From Tretioscincus oriximinensis (Eukaryota; Chordata; Lepidosauria; Squamata; Gymnophthalmidae), in assembly GCA_022410635.1 (NCBI GenBank), contig JAJVDF010000430.1, positions 789,378-853,377 on the forward strand: 64,000 nucleotides of DNA. The letters are read 5' to 3'. Under the pieces are notes generated by a model. The model ran no database searches, was not told the origin of the DNA, and saw only the letters and a program-made list of their open reading frames with translations. Shown piece after piece: positions 23,728 to 34,638 of this stretch (positions are counted from its first letter, which is position 1; every line of letters starts with the position of its first letter). The position numbers were made by a program, and so were the translations under genes.

Positions 23728-25270
23728 GATAAGAACATGAGAGGAATCCTGCTAAATCAGGCCGGAGCCTATCTAGTCCAGCCTTCTGTCTTACTCAGTC
23801 GTCCACCAATTGCACCTGGGCAGTCACAACAGAAAAAGGCAAAATGTGCACCTGTTCTCAATGCCCTGCAATAGACATTTCAGGAATACTGCTGGTTGCT
23901 CCATCTCAGAGGCAGTATCAAGACATCCATCCTAGTAGCTGTTTATACCCTTGGTGTCCATGAAGTTGTCTAATCATCTCTTAATCTGCTAGCTACCACT
24001 ACCTCTTCTGCAAGTAAATTCCAAAGGCCAATGACTCTCTGGGTGAAAAAATACTTTTCCTTGCCTGTCCTCACTCTTCTGCCCATCAGTTTCAAGGAAT
24101 GCTCCCTGGTCCTAGTGTTGTGCGATAGAGAAAACAATTTTTCTCTATTCACCTTATCCATCCTGTTCATGATTTTATACACTTCAATCAGATCACCTCT
24201 CAAACGCAGTCTTTCAAGGCTGAAGAAGCCCAGATGTGGCAGCCAGATTTCACAAGGGAGGTGCTCCAGCCCCTTGATCATTCTTGGATAGTATGAGAGA
24301 ACACTGTCAAACAAAAAAAATGATTTGTTTGTTACAAATTCGTGTTCGTTCTGATTAATTATTGCATTCTCATCCAAGTTCTGACATCTTGATATAGCTT
24401 CATGAACAAAAATTTATGAAAGGATGTATGTCTTGTCCTCCTCTATACCAGACCTGCTAAAAATATGGAGTAAGCAGGTCTCGCTGTATCTTTTGACCTT
24501 GGGACTAGCCCTGTGTACGTTCTCAAAGGAGGAGACAGATTTGTAGCTAGTATTCTCCAACCCACATGATTGGCAATTAGGGCAGATCATTGACCATAGC
24601 CAAAATGGCAGATACTGAGGAATTTTGAGGTATTTGCTGACATATATGCCGTGTAAACATTTGTTCAAGGATCTTGTCCAGTATTGAAGTCAGGTTCATA
24701 GGTCTATAGTTTCCTGTGTCCACCTTCTTTGTGTCCTTCTTTGAAAATAAGGACATTTGTCCATCTCTAATTTTCTTGGACTTCCCCTGTCCTTCAGGAA
24801 TTTTCATGGCAAGGTGTAATTCATCTGTGTCTGGAGACTTAAATTCATTTGTGTTAGCTATGAATTCCCTGTTTATAAAGAACCTTCTCTTGTTCCTTCA
24901 ATAGCAATACAAAGGCCAGTTGATATATTTTCTTTCCCAAAAAAACCAGAAGCAAAATGGTAGTACAAAAGCCACGTCTTCTCAATACTGCATTTGACCA
25001 ACGTACCATAGTATCTTTGATTTCACCTTTGCTTTTGACATAGCCAAATCCCTTTTTATTTCTTTTGGCATTTCTTGCAAGCAAACTGCTTTAAATTAGC
25101 TAGTTTTTAAGTTTTGGGTTCACTCTGCTCTCTTTGGATGATTTCTGTTCTTCTTACCTTTAGTGACTATTTAAAACTGAGTTTATAGAGTTTCATTTCA
25201 CAAAAATTCACATCCTTCTTGAACACGATCCTTCCTATTTTTCTTGTAAGTCTATCAAAATTATTTTGAG
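23728..25270 (-). mobile_element. CR1-clade LINE fragment with internal deletion
   Basis: On the minus strand the order is: a CR1-like interdomain (NAKRNKKGFGYVKSKGEIKD) at 24854-25084; the reverse transcriptase start GNYRPMNLTSILDKILEQM at about 24660-24720; then INQNEHEFVTNKSF near 24310-24370. From there it jumps to the C-terminus (YPRMIKGLEHL, SLERLRLRGDLIEVYKIMN, FFTQRVIGLWNLLAEEVV) at 23970-24300. The catalytic FADD region is deleted. An unaligned stretch of roughly 200 bp (24400-24620) sits inside the reverse transcriptase part. The 3' end on the left is aagaacatgagaggaatcct-like. Confidence 0.88.
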
Positions 25271-26630
25271 TCCATTAAAGTCCAATCTTGAGTTCTGAGT
25301 TCTGTCAGGGTTGCACTGCTGGCAGTGTAGAAGGTAGGTTATAACACTAAACAAAATAGCAAAAGTACTACATCCTCTCCAAATAGCATGATCATGTTGG
25401 GGTCACCAGAGATCCACGTGGCAATGTTCTCATATCCACACTTTAACAGCAGGAAAATATGCCTGGATGCAACCAAAGTTGCTCAATTGTGTTCAGTTGC
25501 AGATTTCCTTACAAGAAAGCCTATAAAACAATCAACATTTCTCTTGTGTTTTGAAAACAAAGTACAAGAAAAAGCACTAGTACTTTATATTTCAGCCCAA
25601 CTGTGGTGACTAAATTTTGTAAACCTGTTCTTTGTAGAAAAGCATTAAATTCTTGCTGTCTGCTCAAAGGCCAAGTGCATTTTGTGATTTTTTTTTAAAG
25701 CAATCTGTTAAGATATCAAAATTATTTACCTTGAAATGTATTTTTCCTCCCAGGAACAAAGAGGAGGATTATAATTGATGGTTGGAGCAGGAAATATATT
25801 TTAAAAAACAGCACGTCACAAAGCCTAAAAACAAAATAGACCTATTGTGCGTGTATGCTTTCTAACAAAGACAATGTTCTTAATACCAGATATTATTTGC
25901 ATGGTGCATTCTAGTTTAGCCATTTTTAAAAATTTCCTCCCTACTGCACTTTTAAGTTTGAAGAAAGAGGAAAGAAATCAATTACCTAAAGAATTGAAAT
26001 CCTTAAGTATAGGAGAGAGAAACAAATTTGTGAACCACAAAGATTGTCAGGTTCCTAATGTGATTTTGAATAACAATAACAGAACTTTATAATAATGAAG
26101 TCCAATTAAATCCAAACTGACACTGCAACATGGAAGATTTTGTGACTCTTAAAAAATAACTGCACAGAATAAATAACTTGGGACAAAGGTATGAACCATC
26201 ACACTGAATTCCCTCATTGCTTTTCAACATCCCAAACTATTGCACATGTCTCTTACATAGTCATTATTTTCTCTTTACTAGGATTTTGGCCATCTGTAAG
26301 AGATCATGTATGATGTGTCATAAATAAATTGTGTCTGCCTTTGTGAATTATTAGAATCAGAAACCACCACCACCCAAATTGCATCACAACAGCAATATTT
26401 CCAGCGGCAACTTTAAATCTCGATTTTATTATAGTAAAGTTTTTGCATGAACATCAAGAGAAGAAGCCTTAGAAAACAATGCAAACCAAAGTGATACACA
26501 ATTAGCAAAATGTTTGAGTCTTCAATAATAATTGGACCAGTTTCAATATTTTATTACACNATTCCTGGTTTAAATCCTTTTCAATTTTAGTTAGGACACT
26601 TTTGAAAAGGCATAATCCACTGACACATTA

Positions 26631-26849
26631 ATAAGAACATAAGAACATAAGAGGAGCCCTGCTGAATCAGGCTGGAGCCCATCTAGTCCAGCCTTCTGTG
26701 TCACACAGAGACCCACCAATTGCACATGGCAGTCTGGAACAGAAGAAGGCAAAATCTTCTGTTCTTGATGCCCTGCAAATGGCATTTCAGTAACACTGCC
26801 TGTTGCTCTATCTCAGAGGCAGCATCAAGACATCCATCCTAGCAGCTGT
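26631..26849 (-). mobile_element. CR1-clade LINE 3' end, left arm of an inverted pair
   Basis: The usual 3' end in reverse orientation: aagaacataagaggagccct, gctgaatcaggctggagccc, atctagtccagccttctgtg. It stops at about 26849, where the same family starts again on the other strand. Confidence 0.9.
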
Positions 26850-27000
26850 TGCAGGATTCCTGAAATGCCAATTGCAAGGCGTCGAGAACAGGTTTTGCCT
26901 TTTTCTGTTCCAGACTGCCCAGGTGGGCCACTATCCAAGACAGTTGCCTTGACTAGATGGGCTCTGGCCTGATTCAGCACAGCTCCTCTTATATTCTTAT
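26850..27000 (+). mobile_element. CR1-clade LINE 3' end, right arm of an inverted pair
   Basis: gcaggattcctgaaatgcca, gcctttttctgttccagact, gactagatgggctctggcct and gattcagcacagctcctctt are the forward 3' end of the same family as 26631-26849. The two arms are complementary over about 150 bp. Confidence 0.9.
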
Positions 27001-27117
27001 ATAATATATAAACATAAAATAAATAATTGCAGAAAGTCACTGATGAAGGCATCCACCACCACAACAGGGAACAATTATAACCCTATTTAGGCACAATCCT
27101 ACCGAGTCAAATTAAGC

Positions 27118-27348
27118 ATGTGCCGCGTTCGTGAGTAGTCGCACCCGTACCGACGTCCCGAAGGAAGGATAATATAATTAATTTTTTCTCTCTCCTTTGA
27201 CTTGATTTTGGGATTTTACAATTTTGCAGCGTAGAAAGTAAGACAAAGTATTCCGTAGATAGTGAAAACAGTCCTCAGACGTAGCAAAAAGACGCGGCAC
27301 GGAGAGAAGAGTCCCAGACCTTATTGTTTAGTTTGCAGTGAGGAGGAT
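27118..27348 (+). promoter_or_regulatory. L1 5' UTR, CpG-containing start
   Basis: gtgccgcgttcgtgagtagt and cacccgtaccgacgtcccga form a CpG-dense patch in AT-rich surroundings, just upstream of the ORF1 start at 27349. L1 internal promoters lie in this position; promoter activity is inferred only. Confidence 0.55.
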
Positions 27349-28170
27349 ATGGCGGACGGTAAGCAGGGCACGGCAGTGGAAGGTGTATCGGAGATAACGC
27401 TTCAAGGAATCTTCTCAGCTATTAAAACAGTAGAGCAGAAAATTACCTTAATGGTTGGGGATATGTCTGAGATGAAGGAGGATACTAAGAAAATGAAGGA
27501 GATAAAAACAAATAATGAAAAGTGTGCCGCTAACAAGGAAGAACTGAGGATTTACCGTGCTCAAATAAAAGCTCTTTAGGTGGTTTTAGACACCACAAGA
27601 GAGGAATGTACGGAGTGTAAATAAAGACAATATGGAATGAGGACAGAATGAGGAGACAAAATTTAAGATTGAAGGGTTTTACAACTCCTAATATGATTAC
27701 AAATTTAGTGCACTGGTTTAAACTCTATGAGATTGAAGTGGAAGGATTGCAGTATCGAGACAGCGCATTGGACAAAATAAGTGGTGAGAGGAGGAAGCTC
27801 ACAGATGGATGTTATTGTGGTGTTTGCACAGGAAAATATAAGGGACAAAATTTATTAAAAACTTAGAGCAACGCAAATATTAAATTATGAAGACCAAAGG
27901 ATTTTTGTGTACAATGATTTAGCTCTGGAAGCGCTCAGAAATTTTCCCGGTGGCTATTCTAGTACACACAGAGGGAATGATACATAAAGCTGCGACCCTT
28001 GCAGAAGGTCTGGAACTGTTAAAAACTTTAAATATTTACTGCACCAACCACCAGCCTCTTGGTGATATGGTATCAGGCATCCCAGGAGAACCTTGTTGAA
28101 CAATCTGTAGAACAGGATTTAAGAGAATTAGAAACGAAACTTAAGTGCATTAAGAAACAACAAGAAGAAT
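27349..28170 (+). pseudogene. L1 ORF1 remnant (RNA-binding coiled-coil protein)
   Basis: From the ATG at 27349 the peptide starts MADGKQGTAVEG and runs into a heptad-like, Lys/Glu-rich coiled-coil stretch (AIKTVEQKITLMVGDMSEMK, then EDTKKMKEIKTNNEK). After an in-frame stop and frameshifts comes RRQNLRLKGF, like the RRM start (RRxNLRIxG) of L1 ORF1 proteins. Weak C-terminal similarity follows to about 28170. ORF1p normally forms trimers that coat L1 RNA. This copy cannot make it because of multiple disruptions. I chose the ATG by its position just before the coiled coil. Confidence 0.7.
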
Positions 28171-29127
28171 ACTGAAAGGGGAGAATGAATGAAGTATGGG
28201 CTTAGGTCTGGTACTCATTGTAAAAATAAATGACTCACCCCCCTTATGGAATAGGGCATAGGATGGAGCTTGGATTGTATAATCAATTTTCTTTTCTTCT
28301 CTTTTTTCTTTTTTTATTGGTNTGTGGCAACATATATGAAGTCTAAGTATTGACTTAGTAATGAACTTTTTCTTCTGTGTGTGTATATACATATTTATTT
28401 ACATATGTATTTCTTTTCTCCCATGTTTATCTTAATATGGAAATGAAATAAGAGTACACATGAATGGGGGGAAATCAAGAGGCATCTCAAGAATGTTTTA
28501 CTACTATTCTATGAATTTATGTATTTCTATAAGATATAGTGTAATTGAATGGAATAGTTAATGAGTTATCTATCACATTATATGTAGATATTGTTAATGA
28601 TTTTTTTTTTACTTTTACACTTACGGGAGTGGAGCGTGGGAAGATAACAGGCACTTTAATGAATTTAAAAATTTAAAAATATTAGTTTATGAATTCATGC
28701 ACCTCCACTAGATGGGTAAAGACCGAGATGCTTAGCCATAGGATTTATTTATTTTGCATAATAGATGTTAAAAGAAAAATCTGAATGGTGAATGAAATGA
28801 TAAGCAGATGTATGGGGGATAAAGACATATGAATAATGACATATAGGTAAGATATTTTATTAGGATGATCTTGAGGTTATGTAAATGAAATACAAACGTA
28901 AGACTCAGTATGGGGGATAGGTTCACATTTAGGTAGGGGAGAGTAAGTACATAACTTAAGGATATAATGGGGGGTGATATAAACCAAAGTTGAGTAACTA
29001 TAAGAATAATAAAATACTGGTAAATTAATAGATAAAAGACTAAACTATTTTAATGGACAAAACTAGATACTGTGCTTAGTAAGGGACATGTCACTAATGG
29101 CAACACAGTCCAATGGGCCCTTATAGC
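28171..29127 (+). other. AT-rich spacer between L1 ORF1 and the Gypsy insertion
   Basis: No coding similarity. Together with 31322-31568 it would make an L1 intergenic region of over 1 kb, longer than usual, so part of it may be another unrecognised insertion. Confidence 0.45.
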
Positions 29128-29164
29128 TGTGAGACTCTCGATGGCGAATGAACACTCGGGCAAG
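29128..29164 (-). repeat. 37-bp remnant of the Gypsy 3' LTR
   Basis: It matches 31065-31101 with three mismatches. It is joined directly to the integrase coding sequence, with the rest of pol and most of the LTR missing. Confidence 0.82.
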
Positions 29165-30359
29165 TCAGTGATGAAGTCCATGCCGATNTGAGACCAAGGA
29201 TGTGGCAGAGCGGGAAGCAGTTGCAACAAACCCTTAGGCTTCCCTTCCATTCGCTTTGAAGTAGCACAAACTGCACAGTTCTTTAAATACCAGTCCAAGT
29301 CACACCCGGCCACCAGAATTGCCTGTGAAGCAAGTGCCAGGACTTGAGAAACGCAAAATGTCCAGCAGTTTTTGTGCCATGGCAGGTACCAAAAATGTCC
29401 AGGCGAAGGGTTTCAGAAACATAAACATGGCCGTCCCTAAGTGCCCAGCCATCTTTAAAGTCCAGTTCATGCTGGTGCTGCAAAAACCAGGGGTCACTAG
29501 CCAAGGCAGATCGAAAACCAGATGGCAAGTCCCTATTAACAGTGCCAGTCTTGGCCATAGCCCTGGTGACCACTCCCAACTCCAACTGCCAAGGGGTGAA
29601 TACAGTGTCCTCCGCTTCTGGCCCCTTGCTATCATGCTGTGGCAAATGTCCTGAAACATAACTTTGAAAGTACTGGGCCCACCTCAACTGCTTCCCAGAC
29701 AGCTTTCATGGGGTGTGGAGCATCTCCATGTTCTTGTGATTAGTCAGTACTTTGAAAGGAACAAGGGCCCCTTTCAGCCAATGCTGCCAAGTCTCCAGGG
29801 CCTAATAAACAGCTGCCGCATCCTTCTCCCAGATTGGCCAGTTGCGTTCGGTGGAGTTGAACTTCCGGGAGAAATAGGCACAGGGCTGCAGTTGGCTGGT
29901 CTTGTTCGCTTGCAGCAACAAAGTTCCCACTGCCACAGCTGAAGCATCCACCTGGGCTTCGAATGGCCAGGCTGGGTCAGGGTGAACAAGCACAAGCTCC
30001 TGCACAAAACAGGCCTTAAGCGATGCGAGACTTAGGCAGGCGGACCCCTTCCACAAAGTCAACAGCACAGTCTGAAGGGCAGTGAGGGGGTAGTTAATCA
30101 CAGGCCCCCTCTCCAAACACCGCAGAAAAATCTTTATATTCAGCCAGGATGCCCCCCACTCCCCACTGGCATTAGTCACCGGCTGAGCAGTAAACAGCAC
30201 CCCTTTTCCTAGACCAGGTGCATCCTGTGTAATGCTCTCATTTGGACCCACCCTGGCCGAGGCAGACATCCGTGTGTGCAAGACGCAGCTTGCTGTGAAC
30301 GTCACCGTGCCACTTGCCCAGTCACTGAAAGGATTGTGCATTTTTAACCAGAACCAGTT
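29165..30359 (-). pseudogene. Gypsy pol remnant: protease end, RNase H, integrase start
   Basis: In minus-strand order: a protease C-terminal motif (about 30300-30350); the connection/RNase H region with ELVLVHPDPAWPFEAQVDAS and CAYFSRKFNSTERNWPIWEK (about 29800-30020); then the integrase zinc-binding segment with HGTKTAGHF and CAVCATSK (His-His/Cys-Cys pattern, about 29240-29400); and the start of the integrase core, IGMDFITDLP, at about 29165-29200. The polymerase active-site region is absent. Stops and an n break the frame. Confidence 0.85.
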
Positions 30360-30840
30360 CACAAATGTTCTTTGCAACCAATAAATGAATGGATGGAGAC
30401 TGTCACAGAACTGGTGGATGAGGAGCTCCTCAGGCCAGTTGGGGACGCGTCCTGCATACCTCCGGAACTCTGAGGCATACTCGATGACCCGTCTGGACCC
30501 TTGTACTATTGTGCGCAGTCGCTCTACCGCCGACTCGCACCAGAACGGGTCACCGAAATGCTCCCAGAGCCCTTCGGTGAGTCCGTGGATGGACTTCAGC
30601 TCTCTTGTATCTGACCGCTGCAGGAGCAGTAACCATTCTTGGACCTCCCCTCTCAGCTTGCCCATAACGAACTGCACCCTGTGCACTTCGGATGCAAACA
30701 TGACANAGCATGACAGATAGGCCCCGATCTGAGCCAGGAACCCAGATAGGTCTTCAGCATCACCTGAAAAAGTGATGCGTAGTCTCCNGGCAATGGTACG
30801 AAGAAGGGCCTCAAAGCTACCAGCTGCAGGGCCATAGCGT
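30360..30840 (-). pseudogene. Gypsy gag remnant
   Basis: Minus-strand peptide with VQFVMGKLRGEVQEWLLLLQ, LWEHFGDPFW, RLRTIVQGSRRVIEYASEFR and NWPEELLIHQF. This is the retrotransposon gag (capsid) pattern of chromovirus-like Ty3/Gypsy elements found in vertebrates. The N-terminal part to about 30840 is frameshifted. At its C-terminal end the frame runs straight into a protease-end motif (HNPFSDWASGTVTF), so the nucleocapsid and most of the protease are deleted. Confidence 0.82.
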
Positions 30841-31064
30841 CGACCCCCACCTCAAGCCCTGTCAGCTTCTCTGGGATGTCCACCACAACGTGCATCAGCC
30901 TGCCATCAGGTGCGCCCNCACTGGGCCTTTCGTAGAGACGCCGCAGGTCCCGTGTCCACTGTGGCGTTGTGGTGCCAGCGTTTCCCTGCCTTCCCCCTCC
31001 AAGCAGGCTGAAAGCCATGGTGGGTGGAAAAGCAGAACGTTTTTTGGTATGACTGCAGACCTCT

Positions 31065-31321
31065 TGTGAGACTCTCGATGGCAAATGAACACTCAGACAA
31101 GTGATTTCAAGCTCGGAAAGTGATTTATTGCAGCTCTTGAGAGACTGAGTTAGGTCTGCAGTGACTGCCTGCTGCCAGAGCAGCTATATTTGTACTGTCT
31201 TCTAGCCAATCACTGCATTCCTATTTTCCCGTTCAAAATGCTGTTCAGAGATTGGTCATATTTAAACATAAGAGGTTTCCCTCCAAAACTCATTTGAACA
31301 TAAGAGGTTTCCCTCCAAAAC
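31065..31321 (-). repeat. 5' LTR of the Gypsy element
   Basis: Read on the minus strand, it includes a polyadenylation-like signal (gctgcaataaatcactttcc) and ends in gagtgttcatttgccatcga then gagtctcaca. The last 37 bp recur at 29128-29164 with three mismatches, as the remnant of the 3' LTR. The start is not sharply defined (about 31268 or 31321). Confidence 0.7.
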
Positions 31322-31568
31322 GCACAACCAGTTTCATCTGTACAAAAGATATAATACTATACACAAATATATACATGCCATATATCTATGACAATGGCTG
31401 TGTGGTGATGATTACATTTCACCTTCTCTTCTTCCTTGGAGAGGTAAGGGATCAGTGGGTCGGGCTATTGGGGAGAAATGGCAGATAGGTTAATTAAATT
31501 CATCAGACCAATAATGAATAAATTAGTGGTTATGTATGTAGGGAACTGTCCATGAATATTTTTTTCAG

Positions 31569-32300
31569 ATGGCCAGTTTTAAACTAGCCACCATAAACAC
31601 CAATGGCATGAACACAAATATTAAAAAGTATCATTTGAATAAATTAGACAAATGAAGATAAGATTTTGTGCTATTACAAGAAACTCACAAATCTAATGAT
31701 GACACACCTTTATGTAACTTTAAAGATTGGGAAGTTATTGCAGAGTCAAGGGGAAATAGCCGATCAAGAGGCATCACGATTCTTGTCAAGAAGCAATTAA
31801 ATGTTAAGCCTATTAAGGTATGCAAAGATAGGAAAGGACATTTGTGTTTGTTATTCTAGAAATTGGAGGAAACAAGATTTCAATCTTCAATCTATATGCT
31901 CCCAATACTGGGCAAAAGACAATTAACAATACATTAAATAAGCTTCAAAACTGGGTACAAAGCAATTACGTTGTAGCCGGGGATTTTAATCTGGATTTAA
32001 GAAGAAGGATCGCTACAGGAGCAAATCTGACAATGCAGGATAGAAGAAAATATAGATTTAATATGAGAAAATGGAATTCACATGATGTTTATCAATTGAT
32101 GAGTACTAGTAACCAGCCTACAAATTTTTTGGGAAGGTATCAATCTTTCTCTTTTATAGATTATATTTTCATGAACAATAGGGATAGGGTTGAGGACATT
32201 TGTATGGAACCTATGTGGTTATCGGACCATGCTCTAGTCAGAGCAAACGTTAAGTTTCAACAAAATAACTCTGACAGATCTTGGAGATTTAACTCAGACT
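31569..32300 (+). pseudogene. L1 ORF2 endonuclease domain
   Basis: From the ATG at 31569: ATINTNGMNTN, LLQETHKSND, then after a frameshift FNLYAPNTG, VVAGDFNLDL and, near 32219, SDHALVRANV. These are the conserved apurinic-type endonuclease motifs (N, E, GDFN, SDH) used to nick target DNA. Stop codons at about 31654 and 31859 break the N-terminal half; 31844-32575 is open. Confidence 0.88.
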
Positions 32301-34138
32301 CACTTAGTGATAATGAGATTTTGACACGTGTAAAAATTCAAATACAACAGTTTTTTGTAATAAACAGACGGGGTAAAATGCTGGAATCTATAGTATGGGA
32401 CTCCTTCAAGGCGGTCATAAGAGATGTTTGTATCCAACAAGATATTTTCAGGAGGAGACAGAGAAATAAATATAGAGAACAGATGATTGAACAGATACAA
32501 TTGTTACAAAGAGAATTTCAACAAACAATCAATAGAATAGTTAAACACATTTGGAAAATAAGAAGAGAGATTTAGAGGTTTTTGATAGAAATCAGATGGT
32601 TAAGAAGTACCTATATATAAAAAGCCAATTTACATCTTGGGACTCAGTAAGTATGAAACATATGTCTAGATTGGTGAAAGTAAAACAAGACAGGAAAAGA
32701 ATAAATAGTATTAGAGATGAAAATGGTTACCTTGTAAGTCAAGATAAAGATATAAGAAATAGATTAGCTCAGTTCTATAAAATTTTATATAGAGAAAGGA
32801 ATATTCAAACTAATGAAATTGAAATTCAAACTACTCTAAGTAACGAGGAAATTCCGATATTACAGAACAAGAAATCCAAAAATCCACAACAAATTTGAAA
32901 TTAGGAAAGGCCCCAGGTCCAGATGGCTTTACAGCCAATTTCTATAAGGGATTCATGCAGGATCTTACTCCACATTTGAAAATTCTATTTAAGGTACTGA
33001 GGGAACAAGATATACCAGAAACGTGGAAACAATCAGAAATTGTTCCTATATTAAAGAAAGGGAAAGCAGAAGAAAATATTGAAACTTACAGGCCTATTTC
33101 GACTGTAAGATTTTTGCTTCCATTCTCACAAAACGTTTAGAAGGCCTTATACCAAAAATTATCAGAGAATCAGTATGGTTTTGTAAAAAATAGGCAAATT
33201 GGGGACCCTATAAGGATTTCAACTAATGCTCTCTATCATGCTCAGAAACACTAAAGGAAGCTTGCCTTGATAAAGGTTGATGTATACAAGGCATTTGATT
33301 CCATAAATCATAAGTATATTTTTAAACTTTGTGATACCTTTAACTGTGGAGAACAATTTAGCCAGGTTATATCAAGATTATATGAAAATAACATAGCCCT
33401 GAATTGGCTCGAATTCCTGCTATCTGACAGGATGAAAATAAAAAATGGGGTGAAACAGGGGTTGTCCCTTATTTTTCTAACGGCCATAGTACCATTGGCC
33501 AACAAAATTTGTACTAATCAGAACATATTTGGATGTAAAATCGGGGTTGAAAATAAATATAGAGGAGTCTGAGATACTGATGTTGAATGTTCCAAGATTA
33601 AAGCAGCGGCAAATAGTAAGTATCTCTGGGTTAAAATTGGGTATCAAAAAAATTACATGTTTGGGAGTGACATTAACAAAAAACCCACAGAATTTGACAA
33701 ACTTATGGAAAAAGGTTAAGAAAACATTATTAAAATGGCCCAGCCAAAAATGGTGCATCTTACAAAAATCAGAGCATTTAAAATGATGCTATTTCCAAGA
33801 TTTCTTTTCTTGTTTCAAACGCTGCCGGTCCAAATTAACCCATATACATTTAAAGTGTGGGAAGTGTTCCTAAAGAAATGGGTGTTCAATGGAGCTTAAA
33901 AAAGGATTGCTAATCGTATTTTTCTCATGGGTACTCAATAAGATGGCTGGGGATTCCCTTGTTTAAAGACTTATTGGGAAGCTTTTCAGAGTCAAAGATT
34001 AATAGATTTAAAATGCAATGAAAATCAAAAATGGGTTAGGGTGAAAAGAGTTTTGAATAGAATGGAGAACATTTCTTTAATGCAGGAAAAATTTGAGAAG
34101 AATAAAAGAGGGATATGGCTTCCACCTATGGAAAGTAC
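32301..34138 (+). pseudogene. L1 ORF2 reverse transcriptase region, FADD block deleted
   Basis: The linker helices (32301-32890) precede LGKAPGPDGFTANFYKGF (about 32898), IVPILKKGKAEENIETYRPI (about 33040), VDVYKAFDSINHKYIF (about 33272) and GVKQGLSLIF (about 33450). Then FGCKIG (33527-33543) runs straight into SGLKINIEESEILMLNV, so the segment holding the catalytic FADD is missing. Several frame changes occur. The solo LTR interrupts at 34139. Confidence 0.87.
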
Positions 34139-34633
34139 TACAAAANAAAACTCTGGACGACTGGAACTGGGAAGACAGTAGCAAGTTTATTCCATATGGA
34201 AGAGAGATCTTGAGAGAACTTTAACTATAGTACAGCTGTGCATCAGCTTTTATACATAAATGCCTATTGGTTACTCATCATCACATATCACTTGGATCAG
34301 CGAATCAAATTGGAGCCAAACAATTTCCATATTGCAAACATAGCAGAAATACATAAATTTTCTAACAATCCTGATTGCCCCCTCATCCCTATTTGCCAAG
34401 CATTGTTTACGTACTTGTGGTTCTCTACAGAAAGTCCTTGGGTGCCACTTTTAGCCTACCTTGTTAGCAGATCCTTGTTTCACATCTTGTTTCCCTTTTG
34501 CATCTTAGTGACTGCTCAGCTAAAACATTCTGTGGCATTCCTACTTGCCCTTGTTACCTTGCTTCGTCTTTCTGATGTGCAGCTAATATGGCTTCGTTCA
34601 GACTGAGCTCGGTAGGCCTTGAAAATCTTCCAC
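34139..34633 (-). mobile_element. Solo LTR, ERV-like, 495 bp, 5-bp TSD
   Basis: The insert interrupts L1 ORF2 and is flanked by agtac at 34134-34138 and 34634-34638. On the minus strand it has the layout of a retroviral LTR: a CCAAT-type box (gtaaccaatagg), a TATA-like box in ttatgtataaaagctgatgc, and a polyadenylation signal in ggaataaacttgctactgtc. The ends are tgga... and ...ttgta, only roughly TG/CA. No internal gene remains, as expected after recombination between two LTRs. Confidence 0.78.
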
Positions 34634-34638
34634 AGTAC

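Larger units (their letters stand above)
29128..31321 (-). mobile_element. Ty3/Gypsy LTR retrotransposon, internally deleted, with truncated 3' LTR
   Basis: On the minus strand the order is a 5' LTR (31065 to about 31321), gag, a protease end, an RNase H region, an integrase zinc-binding domain, and a stub of the 3' LTR. The core reverse transcriptase is missing, and integrase stops at its first core motif. The outer left boundary (29128) is a TGTGAGACTCTC end identical to the inner end of the 5' LTR. The right boundary is uncertain, because a short tandem duplication (aacataagaggtttccctcc) occurs at about 31265-31320. I could not find a target-site duplication. It lies inside the L1, so it is younger than the L1. 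Confidence 0.85.
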
